Assembly: GCA_016715205.1 (NCBI GenBank)
Contig: JADKBC010000005.1
Location: 1 to 64,000, forward strand
Source: Holophaga sp.
Lineage (GTDB): Bacteria; Acidobacteriota; Holophagae; Holophagales; Holophagaceae
DNA: 64,000 nt
Direction of reading: 5' to 3'
Shown: in pieces, positions 1-7,106 of the stretch
Layout: the number at the start of each line of letters is the position of its first letter
Numbering within the stretch: position 1 is the first letter of the stretch
Program-made: the position numbers and the translations under genes
The notes under the pieces: model-generated
Seen by the model: the letters and a program-made list of their open reading frames with translations, nothing else
The model's database searches: none
Told to the model about the DNA's origin: nothing

Positions 1-387
1 GGCTGTACCCGCTTCGTGGATGTAATGAACACCATGATGGATGCCAGCCTGCCGTTGACCGTGGGCGAATACCTGGAATGGGGCAATCCCAATGAAAAGA
101 CCGCCTTCGATTACATGTTGAGCTACAGTCCCTACGACAACCTGAAGCCGGGCGCCTATCCGTCAATTCTGGTGACCACCAGCTACAACGACAGTCAGGT
201 GATGTACTGGGAGCCCGCCAAGTACGTAGCCAAGCTCCGCACGATGAAAACAGATGCCAATCCCCTGTTGCTGAAATGCAAAATGGACCCCGCCGGGCAT
301 GGCGGCGCGTCGGGCCGCTACGATGCCATCAAGGACAAAGCCTTTGAATTCGCCTGGATCCTGAGTCAGGTCGGTATTACCAAGTAG
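1..387 (+). CDS. Oligopeptidase B / prolyl oligopeptidase family (S9A), C-terminal fragment
   Basis: The reading frame is open from base 1 and runs to TAG at 385-387, so the N-terminus lies outside the window and only about 128 residues are visible. The fragment carries the end of the alpha/beta-hydrolase domain. FVDVMNTMMDASLPLT and GEYLEWGNP are typical of oligopeptidase B. YNDSQVMYWEPAKYVAKLR holds the expected catalytic Asp, and AGHGGASGRYD holds the catalytic His. The nucleophilic Ser would be upstream. The family cleaves short peptides after basic or prolyl residues. Whether it is OpB or another S9A member cannot be settled without the propeller domain. Confidence 0.85.
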   Translation, partial: GCTRFVDVMNTMMDASLPLTVGEYLEWGNPNEKTAFDYMLSYSPYDNLKPGAYPSILVTTSYNDSQVMYWEPAKYVAKLRTMKTDANPLLLKCKMDPAGHGGASGRYDAIKDKAFEFAWILSQVGITK

Positions 388-411
388 GAACGCCTTTCAC
401 AGAAAGAAGCC

Positions 412-805
412 ATGTCCCGACCTTGCCCCTGCACCTCCAAACGCACTTTCGATGCCTGCTGCGAACCCTTCCTGACGGGGAAGAAGCTACCCGCCACGCC
501 GGAACAGCTCATGCGGCAGGTTTTCGGCCTATGCTCTGCGCAAGCCAGACTACCTGATCGAGACCACCGCCGTTGAAAAGCGGGAAGAGCTGGATCGAGA
601 GGAGCTGGCGCGCTACTGCGCCGCAGTGTCATGCATTTCCCTGAAGGTATTGGCCACCGAAAAGGGCGGTCCCCAGGACGACACGGGCGGCGTTACCTTT
701 CACGCCAGCCTCCAGATCAACGGCAAGCGCATGCTGCACCGCGAAAAAAGCACCTTCCGCCGGGAAGATGGCCGCTGGTTCTATGTGGATGGCGAGACCA
801 ACTGA
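412..805 (+). pseudogene. YchJ-like SEC-C motif protein (UPF0225), frameshifted
   Basis: An ATG at 412 follows AGAAAG and opens MSRPCPCTSKRTFDACCEPF, the cysteine-rich SEC-C start seen in YchJ proteins. Around base 517, just after LMR, the frame jumps. The next frame continues with RFSAYALRKPDYLIETT and ends in REDGRWFYVDGETN at TGA 803-805. The joined product matches YchJ architecture: an N-terminal zinc-binding CxC..C..CC motif, then an LMRSRYSAYxxxDYLI-type NTF2-like domain. One extra base or two missing bases at about 517 explains the break. It may be a real pseudogene or a sequencing error. The 3' end overlaps convergent pyrD by 25 bases. Confidence 0.75.
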
Positions 806-1839
806 CGGTTGATTTCACTTACCAAGCCCGGCCCCTGAAAGATCAGGGCCGAATAGATCTGGATCAAGGGTGCGCCATCCGCCAGGGCCTCGCGGGCGTC
901 GGCTCCGTTGCCAATCCCGCCGCAGGCCATGAAAGGCATGCCGGCAGGCATGCGCTGGAGGATGCGGCGCCGAACCTCCCGGGCCTTGTCCTTTAGCCCC
1001 ACGCCTGAAAGTCCACCATCGCCCCAGGCTTGCACCTTGGGACGATTGGCTTCAGACACGATGCCCCGATCCAGGGTCGTATTGGTGGCGATGATGCCAT
1101 CCAGACCCGAGGCCGCAATGACATCCACAATGGCATCCAGTTCTTCGGATTCCAGGTCTGGTGCCAGTTTCACGAACAGGGGTTGCCGTTCCAGGGCCAA
1201 GTCTTTGCGGGTGACCAGCAACCCTTCCAGCAGCGGTTTCAGTGCTTCCGGCGCCTGAAGTTTTCGCAGCCCGGGCGTATTGGGTGAGCTGATGTTGATG
1301 GCCGTGTAGTCCACTTCGGGTGCGATCAGCCGATAGGCCATGCGGTAGTCGTCGAGGGCCTGCTCTTCAGAGGTGAGCTTGTTCTTGCCGAGGTTGCCAC
1401 CGATGATCAGCCCGCTGGGGCGGTGTTTCAGGCGCCGGGCCACGACCTCGGCACCTTCGGAATTGAAGCCCATGCGGTTGAGGATCAGGCCCTCAGTAGG
1501 AATCCGGAACAATCGCGGCTTGGGGTTGCCCGGCTGGGGGCGGGGGGTTACGGTGCCAATTTCCACAAAACCAAATCCGAGGGCCTTCCAGATGGGCAAC
1601 AGCTCGGCGCCCTTATCGAGGCCTGCGGCTAGGCCGAGGGGCGAGGAAAAGTGCAGGCCGCAAACTTCCCGGGCCAAGCTTGGCGAGGGTTGGCCAGCCA
1701 TGGCTGCCAGGAGGTTGGTGGTGCCTGGGATCGGCTGGGCGATTTTCCCAAGGCCAAAGGCCAAGCCGTGGGCGGGCTCAGGATCCAGGCGGAACAGCAG
1801 AGGACGGAGCGTTCGGTAGGCACTAAGCAGGAAGGACAT
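781..1839 (-). CDS. pyrD: Dihydroorotate dehydrogenase (quinone), class 2
   Basis: PyrD oxidises dihydroorotate to orotate in pyrimidine synthesis and passes electrons to the quinone pool. The 352-residue protein starts at MSFLLSAYRTLRP, with an N-terminal helical region of the membrane-associating class 2 type. It contains SPLGLAAGLDKGAE (FMN site), NRMGFNSEG, and NISSPNTPGLR, whose Ser is the class 2 catalytic base. FVKLAPDL and ATNTT follow, then the C-terminal ACGGI and YSAL phosphate-binding segments. The frame stays open 35 codons upstream, but that extension is basic, not conserved-looking and crosses the divergent FAD gene, so the start at 1839 is preferred. Length fits the family. 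Confidence 0.93.
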   Translation of the reverse strand: MSFLLSAYRTLRPLLFRLDPEPAHGLAFGLGKIAQPIPGTTNLLAAMAGQPSPSLAREVCGLHFSSPLGLAAGLDKGAELLPIWKALGFGFVEIGTVTPRPQPGNPKPRLFRIPTEGLILNRMGFNSEGAEVVARRLKHRPSGLIIGGNLGKNKLTSEEQALDDYRMAYRLIAPEVDYTAINISSPNTPGLRKLQAPEALKPLLEGLLVTRKDLALERQPLFVKLAPDLESEELDAIVDVIAASGLDGIIATNTTLDRGIVSEANRPKVQAWGDGGLSGVGLKDKAREVRRRILQRMPAGMPFMACGGIGNGADAREALADGAPLIQIYSALIFQGPGLVSEINRQLVSPST

Positions 1840-1976
1840 GGACCAGAATCTCCGGCGCACCCGCCGTGAGCCAGGGGTGCCGCACTTTGATTGTGAGGGT
1901 GGAGCGCGGGGTACGTGAAGGGGCGCTATCTTTAAAGCTGGCATTGATCCAGGCCGGATCCCCCCGCCGAGGTCCC

Positions 1977-3614
1977 ATGAAATACCAGCTCACCAACCTT
2001 TCCTTGGACCTTGGCGAAGAAGCCCGTCCCTTTGAGCCCATGCTGGCAGCGCTGCTGGGCGGCAGCCCTGGCGATTACCGGTGCCCCAGGCTGGAGCGAC
2101 GGAGCCTCGACGCCCGGCACAAGGGCAATATCCGTTTCCTCGTGAACATCAGTTTTGAAAGTGCCCGAGTCTTCGAGGGCATCTCCCTGCCGCCAGGCAC
2201 CAAGCTCGAACCTGGACCAGCCTCGGTTTCCTTCGAGGTGGCGCCCGTCACCCGCAAGCCCAGGGTGGTGGTGGTGGGTACTGGGCCGGCCGGAACGTTC
2301 TGCGCCCTGCGTCTTCTGGACTATGGCATTCAGCCCATCCTGCTGGAGCGGGGACCGGACATGAGTGAGCGTGTGCGCCAGGTCAACGCCCTTTGGAACC
2401 AGGGCATCCTGGACCCCGAAGCCAACTCCCAGTTCGGGGAGGGTGGGGCAGGGACCTTCAGCGATGGCAAGCTCACCACCCGCACCGGGCACCCCGCCAT
2501 TCGGTTTGTACTCGAAACATTTGTGCGTTTCGGAGCGGATCCTAGAATTCTTTACTTGGCCAAACCCCATGTGGGCACCGACGTTATCCGCAAGTGTTCG
2601 GTGCTCATTAGAAAGGAGGCCCAGCGACGAGGGGCTGAGTACCGTTTTAAAACCAAGCTGGTGGATTTTCGGGAAGCGGGTGCCATACGGGCCGCGGTAA
2701 CGGATCGCGGCGAGGAAATTCCCTGTGATGCCCTGGTTCTGGCGCCTGGGCACAGCGCCCGGGACACTTTTGGGATGCTGCAGAACCACGGGGTGGCCAT
2801 GCGCCAGAAGGCCTTTGCCATGGGTGTCCGCATCGAGCATCCCCAGGACCTTATTGATCGCGCCCAGTACGGGCCCAGTTTCGGCCACCCGAGCCTTGCT
2901 CCGGCGGACTACAAGCTGGTCTGCAATCTCAGCAACAGCCGGGCGGCCTACAGCTTTTGCATGTGCCCTGGCGGCGAAGTGATCCAGTGCGCCTCCGAAG
3001 CGGGTGGCCTGGTCGTCAATGGCATGAGCAATGCCAAACGGGACTCCGGCTTTTCCAATTCGGGCCTGGTGGCCAAGGTGAACACCTCGGATTTTGCGTC
3101 GGAGGACTTGCTGGCTGGCATGCATTTGCAGCGCAAGTGGGAACAGGCCTGTTTCCGGGCGGCGGGCGAATGTTATGGGGCTCCCGCCATGAGCGTTCGC
3201 GATTTCCTGGATGCTCGAGCCACGGGACTATTGCCGCGCACCAGTTTTCGCCCCTTCGCGGTGCCAGCGGACCTGACCACCTGTCTGCCGGAATTTGTTT
3301 TGGCTCAGCTACGGGAAGCCCTGCCCGAATTTGAGAACAAGATTCGGGGCTTCGGCAGCCGGGAAGCCATCCTGCTGGCCATCGAAAGCCGCACCAGCAG
3401 CCCCATCCAGCTTCTGCGCGGTGATGACGGCCAATCCATTTCCCATCCAGGGCTATATCCCTGTGGCGAAGGGGCAGGCTTCGCCGGTGGCATCACCAGT
3501 GCAGCGGTGGATGGAATTCGCGTGGCGGAATGGATCGCGCGGGGGGCAGGGGCGCCAACCTTCGAACCCTTCGAAAAGCGGATCAAAAGCGGAGATGTGG
3601 CCACGGATTACTAG
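1977..3614 (+). CDS. FAD-dependent oxidoreductase, COG2509-type (uncharacterised dehydrogenase)
   Basis: The start ATG at 1977 follows GAGG (1969-1972) at four bases. The 545-residue protein has an N-terminal domain of about 90 residues, then a Rossmann FAD-binding fold with VVVGTGPAGTFCALRLL (GTGPAG at 101-106) and an acidic ILLERG strand end. NSQFGEGGAGTFSDGKL and a C-terminal GLYPCGEGAGFAGGITSAA are hallmarks of this NAD(FAD)-utilising dehydrogenase family. The family has no firmly assigned reaction, so none is claimed. It is divergent from pyrD, with the two starts 138 bases apart. The downstream membrane protein begins 19 bases after its stop and may be co-transcribed. Confidence 0.87.
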   Translation: MKYQLTNLSLDLGEEARPFEPMLAALLGGSPGDYRCPRLERRSLDARHKGNIRFLVNISFESARVFEGISLPPGTKLEPGPASVSFEVAPVTRKPRVVVVGTGPAGTFCALRLLDYGIQPILLERGPDMSERVRQVNALWNQGILDPEANSQFGEGGAGTFSDGKLTTRTGHPAIRFVLETFVRFGADPRILYLAKPHVGTDVIRKCSVLIRKEAQRRGAEYRFKTKLVDFREAGAIRAAVTDRGEEIPCDALVLAPGHSARDTFGMLQNHGVAMRQKAFAMGVRIEHPQDLIDRAQYGPSFGHPSLAPADYKLVCNLSNSRAAYSFCMCPGGEVIQCASEAGGLVVNGMSNAKRDSGFSNSGLVAKVNTSDFASEDLLAGMHLQRKWEQACFRAAGECYGAPAMSVRDFLDARATGLLPRTSFRPFAVPADLTTCLPEFVLAQLREALPEFENKIRGFGSREAILLAIESRTSSPIQLLRGDDGQSISHPGLYPCGEGAGFAGGITSAAVDGIRVAEWIARGAGAPTFEPFEKRIKSGDVATDY

Positions 3615-3633
3615 GGTCTGAGATACTGGCCCC

Positions 3634-4164
3634 ATGACTTCCACTGGTACGACCTGGCGTTGGCTCGCACTCATCGGGTGCGGGGCCGTGGCTGGACTGG
3701 TGGCCTGGCTGATGGCCGTGCAATTCATCCTGATTGTGTTGACGCCCTTTGGCACCTGGCAGACCCCAGCCATCGCCAAGGTGCGGGTGCTCGACACCTA
3801 CCGGGATACGGAAAGTCAGTTCACGGATTTCGTCTCGGTCGACCGGGATGGGGAACCGCGCAACCTCATCATGCTCAAGGGAGAAGCCGCCAACCTGCGG
3901 GCGGATGAGGAAATCTGGGTGTTGGACAACTACTACGTCACCACCACTCGGCCCGCGCAGTTTCGGCTGACCCCGGTTCGCTTGCTGTTGGAGTATCCCG
4001 AGCCGTTGCTAATTCTGGCGTTGTTGGGCGTCTGGCGAATTCGGAAAACCCTGGCCAAGGCGGCCGTGGAGGATCCAAACCGCAAACGGACGTTGCTGGT
4101 GGACGATTTCCATGCCCGGGCCCAGCGGTTTGTGAAGGCCAAGGGCAATCCCGGCGACACCTGA
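3634..4164 (+). CDS. Small membrane protein of unknown function
   Basis: This 176-residue protein begins 19 bases after the FAD gene. Two hydrophobic segments are visible, at about residues 11-36 and 118-134. Between them lies a mostly beta-type segment (VRVLDTYRDTESQFTDFVSV, then LKGEAANLRADEEIWVLDNY) that should sit on one side of the membrane. The C-terminus is basic and hydrophilic. I do not recognise the family. The layout resembles small bacterial proteins with an OB- or SH3-like periplasmic insert between two helices, but that is inference. A hairpin with a T-run follows the stop codon. Confidence 0.7.
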   Translation: MTSTGTTWRWLALIGCGAVAGLVAWLMAVQFILIVLTPFGTWQTPAIAKVRVLDTYRDTESQFTDFVSVDRDGEPRNLIMLKGEAANLRADEEIWVLDNYYVTTTRPAQFRLTPVRLLLEYPEPLLILALLGVWRIRKTLAKAAVEDPNRKRTLLVDDFHARAQRFVKAKGNPGDT

Positions 4165-4173
4165 TAGAATGAG

Positions 4174-4203
4174 GAAAAGCGGCCATCCGGCCGTTTCTTT
4201 TTG
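4174..4203 (+). terminator. Rho-independent terminator (possible attenuator before prfC)
   Basis: CGGCC-ATCC-GGCCG forms a GC-rich stem. It is extended by AAAAG on the 5' side opposite TTTCT and followed by a T-rich run (TTTCTTTTTG). It lies between the membrane protein and prfC. Because it ends only 12 bases before the prfC start, it would also fall in any transcript reading through into prfC. Confidence 0.6.
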
Positions 4204-4215
4204 TTGCGTGTGTTC

Positions 4216-5784
4216 ATGGCTCTTCTAGATGAAATCAAGCGGCGGCGAACCTTTGCCATCATTTCCCACCCGGATGCGGGAAAGACTACGCTAACGGAAA
4301 AACTGCTGCTGTACTCGGGTGCCATCGATCGGGCGGGCTCGGTAAAAGGCCGAGAACGCGGTGCCATGGCCCAATCCGACTGGATGAGCATCGAGCAGGA
4401 GCGCGGCATCAGCGTCACCAGCGCGGCCATGCAGTTCGACTACAAAGGTTTCGCCATCAATCTGCTGGATACGCCGGGCCACCAGGATTTCAGCGAGGAC
4501 ACCTACCGGGCGCTCACTGCCGCCGATAGCGTGGTGATGCTGCTGGATTGCGCCAAGGGTGTGGAAGAACAGACCAAGAAACTATTCCGGGTCGCCAACG
4601 AGCGCAAGCTCCCCATCTTTACCTTTGTCAATAAGTTGGATCGCCCTGGCCGAGAGCCCATCGAGCTGATCGACGAGGTGGAAGAACTGTTTGGCCTCCA
4701 CGCCGTGCCCATGACCTGGCCCATTGGCTCTGGCCCCGATTTCAAGGGTGTCTATGTGCGTGCCACGGGGCAGATCCAAGTCTTTGAGCGGGCGAAAGCT
4801 GGCCAGCGGGCCAAGGTGGCCGGGAAGGGCGGGCTGGATGATCCCGAAATTGCCGCCTTGCTCACCGCCGAGGAACTGCAGCAATTGAAGGATGACGTGG
4901 AACTCATGGACCACGTGCTGCCGCCCTTTGATAAAGAGGCCTTTCTGCGCTGCGAACAGTCACCCATGTTCTTCGGCTCGGCCCTCAACAATTTCGGCAT
5001 CGCGGAATTCCTCGACGAATTCCTGGATATGGCTCCGTGTCCCCATTCCAGACCCCTGGCGAACGGTGGAGAAATCGAACCGGAGCAGCCCTTTACGGCC
5101 TTTGTCTTCAAGGTCCAGGCCAACATGAACAAGGCCCACCGGGATCGCGTGGCCTTCGCCCGCATCGTTTCCGGCCATTTCGAGCGGGGCATGGACGCCC
5201 TGCACGTGCGGGGCCAGAAATCCATCAAACTCAACTACCCCCACATGTTCTTTGGGCGGGAGCGGGAGATCGTGGATGAAGCCTTTCCCGGCGATATTCT
5301 GGGTCTGATCAATCCAGGTGTCTTCCGCATCGGCGATGTGCTTTCGGCCTCGGGCCCCATTGAATTCCATGCGGTGCCCAGGTATTCCCCCGAACAATTC
5401 TCGAGTGTGCGGCTGGCGGATCCGGGTGCCCGCAAGGGCTTCCTGAAGGGCCTTCAGCAGATTGCCGAAGAGGGCGTGGTACAGGTTTTCTGGCCCAAGG
5501 GCGGAGCCCCCTTGCCCATCCTGGGTGCCGTGGGTCGCTTGCAGTTCGAGGTGCTGCAGCACCGCCTCAAGGATGAATATGCCTGTGCGGTGCTGTTGGA
5601 GCCCCGCGGTTTCCAGATGGCCCGCTGGATCAAGGGCGGCTGGCCCGAAGCCAGCAAGTTCTGGGGCGAACTGGTGGAGGACAGCGAAGGCAATGCCGCC
5701 ATTCTGTTTGAAAATGACTGGCAGCGACGCACCACCGCCGAAAAATGCCCTGGCCTGGAATTCCTGCTGCATCCCACAAAATAA
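4216..5784 (+). CDS. prfC: Peptide chain release factor 3
   Basis: RF3 is a translational GTPase that releases RF1/RF2 from the ribosome after termination. The protein is 522 residues, the usual length. It starts MALLDEIKRRRTFAIISHPD at ATG 4216; an upstream in-frame TTG at 4201 sits in the terminator and is less likely. GTPase motifs are intact: G1 SHPDAGKT (17-24), G2 within QERGISVTS, G3 DTPGHQDF (85-92) and G4 NKLD (139-142). The DCAKGVEEQT and NKLDRPGREP context is RF3-specific rather than EF-G. It is preceded by a hairpin and followed by a small unknown gene. Confidence 0.95.
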   Translation: MALLDEIKRRRTFAIISHPDAGKTTLTEKLLLYSGAIDRAGSVKGRERGAMAQSDWMSIEQERGISVTSAAMQFDYKGFAINLLDTPGHQDFSEDTYRALTAADSVVMLLDCAKGVEEQTKKLFRVANERKLPIFTFVNKLDRPGREPIELIDEVEELFGLHAVPMTWPIGSGPDFKGVYVRATGQIQVFERAKAGQRAKVAGKGGLDDPEIAALLTAEELQQLKDDVELMDHVLPPFDKEAFLRCEQSPMFFGSALNNFGIAEFLDEFLDMAPCPHSRPLANGGEIEPEQPFTAFVFKVQANMNKAHRDRVAFARIVSGHFERGMDALHVRGQKSIKLNYPHMFFGREREIVDEAFPGDILGLINPGVFRIGDVLSASGPIEFHAVPRYSPEQFSSVRLADPGARKGFLKGLQQIAEEGVVQVFWPKGGAPLPILGAVGRLQFEVLQHRLKDEYACAVLLEPRGFQMARWIKGGWPEASKFWGELVEDSEGNAAILFENDWQRRTTAEKCPGLEFLLHPTK

Positions 5785-5841
5785 ACCCGGTTCTTGATTC
5801 CCGGTGGCATCATGCCGATAGGTAGCCATCAGGAGCGGCCC

Positions 5842-6144
5842 ATGCCCCAGGAAATCAGACCCGAAGATCTCATCGTCACCGAGCAGGACGGCACCCGGCG
5901 CATTAACCACGATGTCCTGGAGTCCTATGGTCTATTCAACTTGCCCAAATCCCTGATGCGCAGCGCCCTGATGGTCTATTACGACAATGCGGCCCGCTAT
6001 GGTCGTTCCGCTGCGACCACGGTGCGCACCTTCATCAGCCTAGCCAGTTCGATCACCCGCTTTCCCAAGCCCGTGGCCATCAACTTCACTCGTGGCGCCG
6101 CCTATCGACGCAATATGCGGATGCTGAGGCGTTACAGTCGTTAG
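5842..6144 (+). CDS. Small basic protein of unknown function
   Basis: The ATG at 5842 follows AGGAG (5831-5835) at six bases. The 100-residue protein has an acidic start (MPQEIRPEDLIVTEQDG) and a strongly basic end (RGAAYRRNMRMLRRYSR). A central amphipathic part, LPKSLMRSALMVYYDNAARY, precedes a modestly hydrophobic stretch, TFISLASSITRFPKPVAI. There is no signal peptide or cysteine. I do not recognise a family. The ribosome binding site and coding-like composition support a real gene. Its stop overlaps the convergent response-regulator gene by four bases. Confidence 0.6.
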   Translation: MPQEIRPEDLIVTEQDGTRRINHDVLESYGLFNLPKSLMRSALMVYYDNAARYGRSAATTVRTFISLASSITRFPKPVAINFTRGAAYRRNMRMLRRYSR

Positions 6145-6851
6145 GCTTCCGGCCCGCCCATGCGGTAGCCCACACCCACCACGGTTTCAATCAATGTAGC
6201 GGCTTGATTGAGCTTGGCGCGAACCCGGCGCACATGGGCGTCGATGGTGCGGCTTTCGCCCAGGTATTCCAGCCCCCAAACCTGTTGCAGGATCTTTTCC
6301 CGGCTATGTACCCGTCGGGGGTTCTGGACAAAGTAGGCCAGCAGTTCGAATTCCCGGCGGGTCAGATCCAGGGGCGTTCCATCCACTAGGGCCACATGGG
6401 CGGTCAGGTCAATGGAAACGGAGCCAAAGGCCGCATTCTGGGGTTTTCGCTCGGGGTCAAGGAATGCTGCTCGGCGCAGAATGGCCCGCAGGCGTGCCAC
6501 CAACTCCCGGCTGGAGATGGGTTTGGAGGCATAGTCATCGGCCCAGAGATTTTGGGAGAGCACCAGATCGATCTCGCCGCTTTTCCCCGTAACCAGCAGC
6601 ACAGGAAGGTTTCTGGTCCGTGCCTCCTGCCGAATGGCGCGGAGCACTTCCAGGCCATCTAAATGGGGCAGGGTCAAGTCCAGGACAGCCACATCCATGC
6701 GTCCTTGCGCTCCCAATGTCGGGTGTGCCAGGAAACGGGTGGCGTCCTTTCCGCTGGAAAACCCATGCACATCAAAGCCTTCTTGCTTCAAATGCTGTTC
6801 GAGCCCCAGCTTGATCTCTGGGTCATCTTCCAACAAGAGAAGGTTGGGCAT
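6141..6851 (-). CDS. OmpR/PhoB-family response regulator
   Basis: A 236-residue two-domain transcription regulator. The receiver domain (about 1-120) keeps the acidic pair D9/D10 (LLEDDPE), the phospho-acceptor D58 (VLDLTLPHLDG), T88 (LLVTGK) and K110 (ASKPIS). A C-terminal winged helix (about 140-236) carries LTRREFELLAYFVQN, the recognition region RTIDAHVRRVRAKL and the terminal GVGYRM. No sensor kinase gene is adjacent, so its partner is unknown. The start at MPNLLLLEDD gives the standard length; further upstream the frame is open but not protein-like. It is divergent from the RNase E/G gene across 255 bases that contain several short inverted repeats. Confidence 0.9.
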   Translation of the reverse strand: MPNLLLLEDDPEIKLGLEQHLKQEGFDVHGFSSGKDATRFLAHPTLGAQGRMDVAVLDLTLPHLDGLEVLRAIRQEARTRNLPVLLVTGKSGEIDLVLSQNLWADDYASKPISSRELVARLRAILRRAAFLDPERKPQNAAFGSVSIDLTAHVALVDGTPLDLTRREFELLAYFVQNPRRVHSREKILQQVWGLEYLGESRTIDAHVRRVRAKLNQAATLIETVVGVGYRMGGPEA

Positions 6852-6879
6852 GGAGACTCCAAGGTGAAAAGACGAATCC

Positions 6880-6963
6880 CAGGATAGCTGAAGAATCCTG
6901 AAGCCTTGCCCATTGCGGCCCACCCTGGGACAATGGCCGTGAAAGCCAGAACTAGCCGGTTCT
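6880..6963. promoter_or_regulatory. Inverted repeats between the response regulator and RNase E/G genes
   Basis: Within the 255-base divergent gap there are two short inverted repeats. One is CAGGAT-N9-ATCCTG (6880-6900). The other is AGAAC-N6-GTTCT (6948-6963). A 7-base pair, TCCCAGG (6877-6883) and CCTGGGA (6924-6930), bridges part of the same area. They could be binding sites for the adjacent regulator or RNA structure in the RNase E leader. Chance occurrence is possible for elements this short. Confidence 0.25.
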
Positions 6964-7106
6964 CCGCGCAAGGCTGGTGAAGTCCAACGGGCTTCTGGAT
7001 CTTTTTGAAACATCCAGGACACCCACCACCCATCTTCCCCATCTTATCCATCCCCCGGGCCGCACTGCGTTGGAGAACGCACCAAAGCCCAATTTCAGGA
7101 GTTCCA

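Noticed and set aside
1932..3125. A 397-codon minus-strand frame within the FAD protein gene
   Set aside because: The FAD protein on the plus strand has a clear Rossmann motif and ribosome binding site. The antisense product is compositionally odd and motif-free.
4165..4170. TAGAAT as a -10 element for prfC
   Set aside because: It overlaps the stop codon region of the upstream gene and lies before the terminator hairpin. No -35 hexamer is found at the right distance.
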